From: Deroplatys truncata
Taxonomy: Eukaryota; Arthropoda; Insecta; Mantodea; Mantidae
Assembly: GCA_030765065.1 (NCBI GenBank)
Contig: CM060990.1
Span: 663,350,618-663,414,617, forward strand
Length of the DNA stretch: 64,000 bases
Direction of reading: 5' to 3'
The notes under the pieces were generated by a model. That model made no database searches, was not told the origin of the DNA, and worked only from the letters and a program-made list of their open reading frames with translations. Each line of letters opens with the position of its first letter. Within the stretch, counting starts at the first letter, position 1. Shown here piece after piece: positions 23,421 to 33,957 of the stretch. Made by a program: the position numbers and the translations under genes.

Positions 23421-23456
23421 AGAAGGTTCTGTGGAAATTTCCAGTGGCTATATAAG
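23421..23456 (+). promoter_or_regulatory. Heat-shock-element-like repeats and TATA box, unit B
   Basis: AGAAGGTTCT (23421-23430) and GGAAATTTCC (23433-23442) have the GAAnnTTC form of heat-shock elements and are followed by TATATAAG (23449-23456). The same block lies in units C (about 26500-26533, first element mutated to ACAAGGTTCT), D (30060-30093) and E (33137-33170). It may be part of a truncated LTR promoter. Direction would be opposite to filamin. Confidence 0.4.
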
Positions 23457-24946
23457 CAAGCGCTCTTGCAAGTAAGTTAGTGAGTTGGTAAGCAAGATAG
23501 GGAGCACATTTCTTATGCAACAAAAACCCGTTCTCTGAAAGAGTTTGTGACAACCGTGGTGACATGCAGTGAGTGCTGCTACTGTGAGGGATTACAGACA
23601 TCCTACGTGCGATTCATCAGCAGGTGAACCGTGCAGAAGAAGAGGCTACATAATGAATATTTCATTACACCAGAAGAAAGTGAAGTGACAGTGAAAATTG
23701 AAACTAGATGAAATTATTAAGTAACAGTGAAAACTTGGTAAAGTGACAATTGAAAACTGGACAGTCATAGTATTTTAAGGAATTACACAGGGGGGATGTG
23801 TGTGTGTGTGTGATTTTGTTTTCAAAATCAGCATAAAGTCATGTGTGATCACTTACATTTATACAATATTAGTTACAGTATGCATGAATAAGGTAAATAG
23901 CATAATATTTTCAATTTTAAAGCAAATTTTAAACTTTGCTAGATCTGGCCAAAACTAATTCTGCACGGGAAAGACGTAAATCATTTTCTGAACATATGGT
24001 AAGATTTTTTTTCCTCTCAGAAAGCATAAGTATAACCTTAAGCTTATGCTTTCCGAGGATCTGTTGCTTATGTATTCCCTAGATATATCCGTATTAAAAT
24101 GTGTCAATGAATAACAAATTGCGCAGCATCTCAATGCATTTGAGCAAGACTAAAAACTTTAGGAGAGAGGGTAGGAGAGGGCTAAATGGCTCTAAGCAGA
24201 AAAATGCATTGAGGTTTCCTATTGTGGTTTTATAATATGTTGCAATTCAAACATTTTAGAATCTAGCTATTTTTCTTCATCTTCTTCACTTATTATATGT
24301 AGAAAGTGCTTATAGTTTAGATAATATTATCCACATGATAATGCTTCAGCTTTATAGAAACTCTTTCACTTCATAAAACTTCAAACCCTGTAAAGTGTCA
24401 TTATAAACATTGTAAATTAACTGCACTGAAATATATCAAGGAAATGTTCATAAGAAAATTGTTTGCTCAACCTTTAAACAGGAGTACTAGGAGTCCAGGC
24501 AGTAGGGAATAGCTGACCAGTTTGTAAGTGAACAAATCAGTGCGTTTGTCATGTGTGTTTGATACACAAGTTAAAATTCATATTACCTGCAGCATTACAA
24601 ACTACACAAAAGATACTGCTGAACCTTTGGGTGCCAAGATCTGATGCAAGCGGATGCAATTTGTGTGCGTAAATTGCCACGAGCCAATCCAATCTGCGGA
24701 GGTTGGATTATACATTCAAATAATTTATAATTCTTGCAACAGATACTGTAAGTGCATACCTCTAGCTAATCTACAATATTTGAACTGCGTGTTCGTAGTA
24801 TTTTTCCTGTTTATTGAATTTTTCTTTGTGAGTGTGTCATGTGTCAGCCATTGTAGCATTCTGTAAACAAAATAGCACGAGATGTTGTTAGTTTTGTGCT
24901 GGACTTGTCTTGTTATGTGTTTACCGTGATTATTGTATATTACAAA

Positions 24947-25052
24947 ATGGCATACTGGAACAAGAAGTCATTGACAGAGGAGGAAATTGAGGCAGCATTG
25001 CAAGAAACTGATAGATATAATAGCATTTCACTTAGTGATGATGACAATAATG
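24947..25052 (+). pseudogene. piggyBac-type N-terminal exon remnant, unit C
   Basis: Identical peptide to the other units, with one silent G-to-A change shared with unit D. Confidence 0.4.
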
Positions 25053-25616
25053 GTAAAAATTTAAAATTAATAATTTATATTTTTTTTAATAAACGAGCAC
25101 TCAAATAACATTCTCAAAAGTGTGTGAAAATGTGAAACAATATATCAGTCATTGCAAAAAATGTCAACTCAGCAGCTTCAAAATTGAGGTGAGTGGAAAC
25201 CTTTATGTAAAACCTTATGTTTCACCCTGGCAGCAAAAGGGTTAAACATCATCACTCCTTCAATGTTTCAGTCAATGATTACGCTTTACATACCAATTAA
25301 TATATTAATTTTGGAGAAAAATACTATTTGACAAAGCATACAGCAGGAAGTGATGATCTGATGTATTTCAAGTCAAGTAATGTGATTTTAACGTAAGAAG
25401 TGAGCTAAAGATAGGTGATCTTTTCGAAAGTAATGCCCAAGATCACAAGGTGTGGAACAGATACAATGCAGTGATTAGCTAATAAGTTTACCTTATTTCA
25501 TGATCAACTTGTAGTTATTCTATTTCAATACAAATTTATCTTTTAGCTACAGAATAAAACTACAAATGCATGTTCTAGTTCAGAGTTTGGTAATTTTAAT
25601 GACAATTTTTGCTTAC

Positions 25617-25781
25617 CAGGGATGAGCATTTCCTTGTACTTGACTGATACAGTGTGAATTCCAAACTCCTTTGGAACAAAGTGCACTGCATACGGTCCAT
25701 CTTCAACCTCAATGATCTCAGCATTCTCGGTAACACCACCAGGTGAGGTTACAGTGGCTGCGAGGTCAAAAGATGTAATGC
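25617..25781 (-). CDS. cher: Filamin tandem exon, copy C
   Basis: Intact 165-bp phase 1-1 exon with donor CCTG|GTAAGC. The peptide has EDGPYAVHFVPKEFGIH and KEMLIPG, which appears to be the majority form, and its coding sequence equals copy E. It differs from copy A by one base. Confidence 0.88.
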
Positions 25782-28030
25782 CTGAAATCATAAGACTTTA
25801 TAAGAATTCTGTAGACATAACTCCACCCCTTGCTTTCTGCCTCTTAAAGGATTAAAAAGGAGGTAAACCTTTGCCAACCTTTGCCAATATGAGGATATAG
25901 GGCCACCATACTGTGCCTGCGAAAGAAACAATGTTTAAAATTCCTGGATGCTTCATTTATTTTAAATTGTCATATATTATCCTTAATAATATATTAGCAT
26001 TTCACTGTTCTTTTTCTATTAATTGCTTCACGTTTACTGAGTGATAGTCACCACATATTTGATAGTTTCAAATATTTATATAAAAATCAGTTTATTGTTT
26101 TATGAACATATACATAACTCGCAGATTCACTGTATACTAGTCAAAAGCTAGAATTTTTTTAAAATCAAAACTGGATCTATACCACCAAATATTCTCCAAC
26201 AGTTAATATATTAATGAATTTCTTTGTTGCTTTGCTCGTGATTAAAGCAAACAAAGTGATGCAGTAAAAAGAGAGACAAATCATTCTATACTACACACAT
26301 TTTTACTTTTACTTATTTATTTTTTTCTCAAATTGGTATTGTAATGCAGTGGCTATGGTCCATGGTTATCAGCACCGGGCAGTTGGAGAGATAAACATGG
26401 ATAAGATGTGAGAGAGCTCTCGACCCATAAACATCACAAGCTCTATCAACAGAATCTTCTGAAAGTTTACCCTCCCTCCCCATGTCCAGAACAGTCTACA
26501 AGGTTCTGTGGAAATTTCCAGTGGCTATATAAGCAAGCGCTCTCGCAAGTAAGTTAGTGAGTTGGTAAGCAAGATAGGGAGCACATTTCTTATGCAACAG
26601 AAACCCGTTCTCTGAAAGAGTTTGTGACAACCGTGGTGACATGCAGTGAGTGCTGCTACTGTGAGGGATTAGAGACATCCTACGTGCGATTCATCAGCAG
26701 GTGAACCGTGCAGAGGAAGAGGCTACATAATGAAAATTTCATTACACCAGAAGAAAGTGAAGTGACAGTGAAAATTGAAACTAGATGAAATTATTAAGTA
26801 ACAGTGAAAACTTGGTAAAGTGACAATTGAAAACTGGACAGTCATAGTATTTTAAGGAATTACACAGGGGGGGTGTGTGTGTGTGTGTGTGATTTTGTTT
26901 TCAAAATCAGCATAAAGTCATGTGTGATCACTTACATTTATACAATATTAGTTACAGTATGCATGAATAAGGTAAATAGCATAATATTTTCAATTTTAAA
27001 GCAAATTTTAAACTTTGCTAGATCTGGCCAAAACTAATTCTGCACGGGAAAGACGTAAATCATTTTCTGAACATATGGTAAGATTTTTTTTTCCTCTCAG
27101 AAAGCATAAGTATAACCTTAAGCTTATGCTTTCCGAGGATCTGTTGCTTATGTATTCCCTAGATATATCCGTATTAAAATGTGTCAATGAATAACAAATT
27201 GCGCAGCATCTCAATGCATTTGAGCAAGACTAAAAACTTTAGGAGAGAGAGAGGGTAGGAGAGGGCTAAATGGCTCTAAGCAGAAAAATGCATTGAGGTT
27301 TCCTATTGTGGTTTTATAATATGTTGCCATTCAAACATTTTAGAATCTAGCTATTTTTCTTCATCTTCTTCACTTATTATATGTAGAAAGTGCTTATAGT
27401 TTAGATAATATTATCCACATGATAATGCTTCAGCTTTATAGAAACTCTTTCACTTCATAAAACTTCAAACCCTGTAAAGTGTCATTATAAACATTGTAAA
27501 TTAACTGCACTGAAATATATCAAGGAAATGTTCATAAGAAAATTGTTTGCTCAACCTTTAAACAGGAGTACTAGGAGTCCAGGCAGTAGGGAATAGCTGA
27601 CCAGTTTGTAAGTGAACAAATCAGTGCGTTTGTCATGTGTGTTTGATACACAAGTTAAAATTCATATTACCTGCAGCATTACAAACTACACAAAAGATAC
27701 TGCTGAACCTTTGGGTGCCAAGATCTGATGCAAGCGGATGCAATTTGTGTGCGTAAATTGCCACGAGCCAATCCAATCTGCGGAGGTTGGATTATACATT
27801 CAAATAATTTATAATTCTTGCAACAGATACTGTAAGTGCATACCTCTAGCTAATCTACAATATTTGAACTGCGTGTTCGTAGTATTTTTCCTGTTTATTG
27901 AATTTTTCTTTGTGAGTGTGTCATGTGTCAGCCATTGTAGCATTCTGTAAACAAAATAGCACGAGATGTTGTTAGTTTTGTGCTGGACTTGTCTTGTTAT
28001 GTGTTTACCGTGATTATTGTATATTACAAA

Positions 28031-28136
28031 ATGGCATACTGGAACAAGAAGTCATTGACAGAGGAGGAAATTGAGGCAGCATTGCAAGAAACTGATAGAT
28101 ATAATAGCATTTCACTTAGTGATGATGACAATAATG
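28031..28136 (+). pseudogene. piggyBac-type N-terminal exon remnant, unit D
   Basis: Same peptide and donor site as in the other units. Confidence 0.4.
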
Positions 28137-28700
28137 GTAAAAATTTAAAATTAATAATTTATATTTTTTTTAATAAACGAGCACTCAAATAACATTCTCA
28201 AAAGTGTGTGAAAATGTGAAACAATATATCAGTCATTGCAAAAAATGTCAACTCAGCAGCTTCAAAATTGAGGTGAGTGGAAACCTTTATGTAAAACCTT
28301 ATGTTTCATCCTGGCAGCAAAAGGGTTAAACATCATCACTCCTTCAATGTTTCAGTCAATGATTACGCTTTACATACCAATTAATATATTAATTTTGCAG
28401 AAAAATACTATTTGACAAAGCATACAGCAGGAAGTGATGATCTGATGTATTTCAAGTCAAGTAATGTGATTTTAACGTAAGAAGTGAGCTAAAGATAGGT
28501 GATCTTTTCGAAAGTAATGCCCAAGATCACAAGGTGTGGAACAGATACAATGCAGTGATTAGCTAATAAGTTTACCTTATTTCATGATCAACTTGTAGTT
28601 ATTCTATTTCAATACAAATTTATCTTTTAGCTACAGAATAAAACTACAAATGCATGTTCTAGTTCAGAGTTTGCTAATTTTAATGACAATTTTCGCTTAC

Positions 28701-28865
28701 CGGGGATGACCCATTCCTTGTACTTGACTGATACAGTGTGAATTCCCAACTCCTTTGGAACAAAGAGCACTGCATACGGTCCATCTTCAACCTCAATGAT
28801 CTCAGCATTCTCGGTAACACCACCAGGTGAGGTTACAGTGGCTGCGAGGTCAAAAGATGTAATGC
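28701..28865 (-). CDS. cher: Filamin tandem exon, copy D
   Basis: Intact exon borders and frame. It is the most diverged copy: H to L in AVLFVPK, F to L in KELGIH, and ML to WV in KEWVIPG from three substitutions within five bases. These residues lie in the last beta strands of the Ig repeat. It shares KELGIH and the silent proline change with copy B, consistent with B and D being dimer partners. Confidence 0.87.
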
Positions 28866-28985
28866 CTGAAATCATAAGAGTTTATAAGAATTCTGTAGAC
28901 ATAACTCCACCCCTTGCTTTCTGCCTCTTAAAGGATTAAAAAGGAGGTAAACCTTTGCCAATATGAGGATATAGGGCCACCATAC

Positions 28986-29468
28986 TGTGGCATGTGCACA
29001 GATTATAGTAATAGTAATACGTCCTCTGGTTACCCGAGTCGAAGGTTGGCAGTTTATCTGAGGAGGGGCGATTGAGGGGAAACAGTCTCATTGGTGGGGA
29101 TATGGCGTTAGTGACGCCAAGCTTAGCGTGGGTTTTCTGAGCATTCTGTGACTAGTGTTCCCGAGAGTTAGACGGATAACTGTCTACGACATGGCGTCCT
29201 CGCCCGGCAGACACATGGGGTAAGAGAACATTTTATAATAAATCCAGCTATCCATTTCTTTACCGTTTTAATTATGGTAGAATAGAATCCTTGCCTCTCC
29301 CTTCAGCCAGGAATTATGTTAGTGTAAGAATATTTTTGAGATAACTTTAGCTACGTCCCTTTGTCGATACCTCGAGTTTAAAGTTCTTTGTTTGTTCTAC
29401 GATCCCTCTCGTAAGCGAGTTGCCCTCCTCTGAAGTTAAATAATAATTAAATATTGAGGTACACGACA
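28986..29468. mobile_element. Solo LTR in unit D
   Basis: A 483-bp LTR at the same position and with the same ATAC duplication (28982-28985 and 29469-29472) as in unit B. It differs from that copy by only a few bases, so it was duplicated with the unit and did not arrive independently. Confidence 0.85.
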
Positions 29469-31585
29469 ATACTGTGCCTGCGAAAGAAACAATGTTTAAA
29501 ATTCCTGGATGCTTCATTTATTTTAAATTGCCATATATTATCCTTAATAATATATTAGCATTTCACTGTTCTTTTTCTATTAATTGCTTCACGTTTACTG
29601 AGTGATAGTCACCACATATTTGATAGTTTCAAATATTTATATAAAAATCAGTTTATTGTTTTATGAACATATACATAACTCGCAGATTCACTGTATACTA
29701 GTCAAAAGCTAGAATTTTTTTAAAATCAAAACTGGATCTATACCACCAAATATTCTCCAACAGTTAATATATTAATGAATTTCTTTGTTGCTTTGCTCGT
29801 GATTAAAGCAAACAAAGTGATGCAGTAAAAAGAGAGACAAATCATTCTATACTACACACATTTTTACTTTTACTTATTTATTTTTTTCTCAAATTGGTAT
29901 TGTAATGCAGTGGCTATGGTCCATGGTTATCAGCACCGGGCAGTTGGAGAGATAAACATGGATAAGATGTGAGAGAGCTCTCGACCCATAAACATCACAA
30001 GCTCTATCAGCAGAATCTTCTGAAAGTTTACCCTCCCTCCCCATGTCCAGAACAGTCTAGAAGGTTCTGTGGAAATTTCCAGTGGCTATATAAGCAAGCG
30101 CTCTCGCAAGTAAGTTAGTGAGTTGGTAAGCAAGATAGGGAGCACATTTCTTATGCAACAAAAACCCGTTCTCTGAAAGAGTTTGTGACAACCGTGGTAA
30201 CATGCAGTGAGTGCTGCTACTGTGAGGGATTAGAGACATCCTACGTGCGATTCATCAGCAGGTGAACCGTGCAGAAGAAGAGGCTACATAATGAATATTT
30301 CATTACACCAGAAGAAAGTGAAGTGACAGTGAAAATTGAAACTAGATGAAATTATTAAGTAACAGTGAAAACTTGGTAAAGTGACAATTGAAAACTGGAC
30401 AGTCATAGTATTTTAAGGAATTACACAGGGGGGATGTGTGTGTGTGTGTGATTTTGTTTTCAAAATCAGCATAAAGTCATGTGTGATCACTTACATTTAT
30501 ACAATATTAGTTACAGTATGCATGAATAAGGTAAATAGCATAATATTTTCAATTTTAAAGCAAATTTTAAACTTTGCTAGATCTGGCCAAAACTAATTCT
30601 GCACGGGAAAGACGTAAATCATTTTCTGAACATATGGTAAGATTTTTTTTTCCTCTCAGAAAGCATAAGTATAACCTTAAGCTTATGCTTTCCGAGGATC
30701 TGTTGCTTATGTATTCCCTAGATATATCCGTATTAAAATGTGTCAATGAATAACAAATTGCGCAGCATCTCAATGCATTTGAGCAAGACTAAAAACTTTA
30801 GGAGAGAGGGTAGGAGAGGGCTAAATGGCTCTAAGCAGAAAAATGCATTGAGGTTTCCTATTGTGGTTTTATAATATGTTGCAATTCAAACATTTTAGAA
30901 TCTAGCTATTTTTCTTCATCTTCTTCACTTATTATATGTAGAAAGTGCTTATAGTTTAGATAATATTATCCACATGATAATGCTTCAGCTTTATAGAAAC
31001 TCTTTCACTTCATAAAACTTCAAACCCTGTAAAGTGTCATTATAAACATTGTAAATTAACTGCACTGAAATATATCAAGGAAATGTTCATAAGAAAATTG
31101 TTTGCTCAACCTTTAAACAGGAGTACTAGGAGTCCAGGCAGTAGGGAATAGCTGACCAGTTTGTAAGTGAACAAATCAGTGCGTTTGTCATGTGTGTTTG
31201 ATACACAAGTTAAAATTCATATTACCTGCAGCATTACAAACTACACAAAAGATACTGCTGAACCTTTGGGTGCCAAGATCTGATGCAAGCGGATGCAATT
31301 TGTGTGCGTAAATTGCCACGAGCCAATCCAATCTGCGGAGGTTGGATTATACATTCAAATAATTTATAATTCTTGCAACAGATACTGTAAGTGCATACCT
31401 CTAGCTAATCTACAATATTTGAACTGCGTGTTCGTAGTATTTTTCCTGTTTATTGAATTTTTCTTTGTGAGTGTGTCATGTGTTAGCCATTGTAGCATTC
31501 TGTAAACAAAATAGCACGAGATGTTGCTAGTTTTGTGCTGGACTTATCTTGTTATGTGTTTACCGTGATTATTGTATATTACAAA

Positions 31586-31691
31586 ATGGCATACTGGAAC
31601 AAGAAGTCATTGACAGAGGAGGAAATTGAGGCAGCATTGCAGGAAACTGATAGATATAATAGCATTTCACTTAGTGATGATGACAATAATG
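31586..31691 (+). pseudogene. piggyBac-type N-terminal exon remnant, unit E
   Basis: Same peptide as in units A-D. Confidence 0.4.
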
Positions 31692-32254
31692 GTAAAAATT
31701 TAAAATTAATAATTTATATTTTTTTTAATAAACGAGCACTCAAATAACATTCTCAAAAGTGTGTGAAAATGTGAAACAATATATCAGTCATTGCAAAAAA
31801 TGTCAACTCAGCAGCTTCAAAATTGAGGTGAGTGGAAACCTTTATGTAAAACCTTATGTTTCACCCTGGCAGCAAAAGGGTTAAACATCACCACTCCTTC
31901 AATGTTTCGGTCAATGATTACGCTTTACATACCAATTAATATATTAATTTTGGAGAAAAATACTATTTGACAAAGCATACAGCAGGAAGTGATGATCTGA
32001 TGTATTTCAAGTCAAGTAATGTGATTTTAACGTAAGAAGTGAGCTAAAGATAGGTGATCTTTTCGAAAGTAATGCCCAAGATCACAAGGTGTGGAACAGA
32101 TACAATGCAGTGATTAGCTAATAAGTTTACCTTATTTCATGATCAACTTGTAGTTATTCTATTTCAATACAAATTTATCTTTTAGCTACAGAATAAAACT
32201 ACAAATGCATGTTCTAGTTCAGAGTTTGGTAATTTTAATGACAATTTTACTTAC

Positions 32255-32419
32255 CAGGGATGAGCATTTCCTTGTACTTGACTGATACAGTGTGAATTCC
32301 AAACTCCTTTGGAACAAAGTGCACTGCATACGGTCCATCTTCAACCTCAATGATCTCAGCATTCTCGGTAACACCACCAGGTGAGGTTACAGTGGCTGCG
32401 AGGTCAAAAGATGTAATGC
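32255..32419 (-). CDS. cher: Filamin tandem exon, copy E
   Basis: Intact 165-bp phase 1-1 exon. The coding sequence equals copy C. The donor is CCTG|GTAAGT, the closest to consensus of the five, because two bases are lost or changed just inside the intron. It is the first exon of the array in transcription order. Confidence 0.88.
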
Positions 32420-33526
32420 CTGAAATCATAAGAGTTTATAAGAATTCTGTAGACATAACTCCACCCCTTGCTTTCTGCCTCTTAAAGGATTAAAAAGGAG
32501 GTAAACCTTTGCCAACCTTTGCCAATATGAGGATATAGGGCCACCATACTGTGCCTGCGAAAGAAACAATGTTTAAAATTCCTGGATGCTTCATTTATTT
32601 TAAATTGCCATATATTATCCTTAATAATATATTAGCATTTCACTGTTCTTTTTCTATTAATTGCTTCACGTTTACTGAGTGATAGTCACCACATATTTGA
32701 TAGTTTCAAATATTTATATAAAAATCAGTTTATTGTTTTATGAACATATACATAACTCGCAGATTCACTGTATACTAGTCAAAAGCTAGAATTTTTTTAA
32801 AATCAAAACTGGATCTATACCACCAAATATTCTCCAACAGTTAATATATTAATGAATTTCTTTGTTGCTTTGCTCGTGATTAAAGCAAACAAAGTGATGC
32901 AGTAAAAAGAGAGACAAATCATTCTATACTACACACATTTTTACTTTTACTTATTTATTTTTTTCTCAAATTGGTATTGTAATGCAGTGGCTATGGTCCA
33001 TGGTTATCAGCACCGGGCAGTTGGAGAGATAAACATGGATAAGATGTGAGAGAGCTCTCGACCCATAAACATCACAAGCTCTATCAACAGAATCTTCTGA
33101 AAGTTTACCCTCCCTCCCCATGTCCAGAACAGTCTAGAAGGTTCTGTGGAAATTTCCAGTGGCTATATAAGCAAGCGCTCTCGCAAGTAAGTTAGTGAGT
33201 TGGTAAGCAAGATAGGGAGCACATTTCTTATGCAACAAAAACCCGTTCTCTGAAAGAGTTTGTGACAACCGTGGTGACATGCAGTGAGTGCTGCTACTGT
33301 GAGGGATTAGAGACATCCTACGTGCGATTCATCAGCAGGTGAACCGTGCAGAGGAAGAGGCTACATAATGAATATTTCATTACACCAGAAGAAAGTGAGG
33401 TGACAGTGAAAATTGAAACTAGATGAAATTATTAAGTAACAGTGAAAACTTGGTAAAGTGACAATTGAAAACTGGACAGTCATAGTATTTTAAGGAATTA
33501 CACAGGGGGGATGTGTGTGTGTGTGT

Positions 33527-33957
33527 GATTTTGTTTTCAAAATCAGCATAAAGTCATGTGTGATCACTTACATTTATACAATATTAGTTACAGTATGCAT
33601 GAATAAGGTAAATAGCATAATATTTTCAATTTTAAAGCAAATTTTAAACTTTGCTAGATCTGGCCAAAACTAATTCTGCACGGGAAAGACGTAAATCATT
33701 TTCTGAACATATGGTAAGATTTTTTTTTCCTCTCAGAAAGCATAAGTATAACCTTAAGCTTATGCTTTCCGAGGATCTGTTGCTTATGTATTCCCTAGAT
33801 ATATCCGTATTAAAATGTGTCAATGAATAACAAATTGCGCAGCATCTCAATGCATTTGAGCAAGACTAAAAACTTTAGGAGAGAGGGTAGGAGAGGGCTA
33901 AATGGCTCTAAGCAGAAAAATGCATTGAGGTTTCCTATTGTGGTTTTATAATATGTT
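33527..33957. repeat. Array unit F, truncated
   Basis: The first 431 bp of a unit, ending at ATAATATGTTG, where the gypsy pol begins. The exon is not present. The rest of the unit does not resume after the gypsy 3' LTR. Confidence 0.85.

Larger units (their letters stand above)
20258..23811. repeat. Array unit B (with solo LTR)
   Basis: Full-length unit with the 482-bp solo LTR at 22349-22830 and the promoter-like segment 23420-23811. It shares diagnostic bases with D (TTTTGCAG for TTTTGGAG near 21760). Confidence 0.88.
23812..26890. repeat. Array unit C
   Basis: Full unit without the solo LTR; it has the 11-bp duplication of CCTTTGCCAA near 25870. One T fewer in the T run near 24005 breaks a small non-functional frame that is open in the other units. 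Confidence 0.88.
26891..30449. repeat. Array unit D (with solo LTR)
   Basis: Full unit matching B in layout, with the solo LTR at 28986-29468 and an AGAGAG expansion near 27243. Confidence 0.88.
30450..33526. repeat. Array unit E
   Basis: Full unit without the solo LTR, sharing the 11-bp duplication with C. Confidence 0.88.
17557..33957. repeat. Tandem array of five filamin-exon units plus a truncated sixth
   Basis: Units start at the GATTTTGTTTTCAAAATC string: A 17557-20257, B 20258-23811, C 23812-26890, D 26891-30449, E 30450-33526, F 33527-33957. Lengths are 2701, 3554, 3079, 3559, 3077 and 431 bp. Each junction is a short TG run. Units are about 99% identical where compared by eye. B and D share a solo LTR; C and E share an 11-bp duplication (CCTTTGCCAA region) and lack the LTR; A lacks the roughly 375-bp promoter-like 3' segment. 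This gives A-(BC)-(DE)-F, a higher-order dimer of about 6.63 kb. Each full unit carries one minus-strand filamin exon. Confidence 0.92.

Noticed and set aside
33134-33316. 60-codon minus-strand frame repeated near each promoter-like block
   Set aside because: It overlaps the TATA/heat-shock-like segment and reads against it; it is composed of leader-like sequence.
17557-33957. Regular repeats considered as CRISPR or satellite
   Set aside because: Units are kilobases long, contain a coding exon and transposon remnants, and the genome is eukaryotic.
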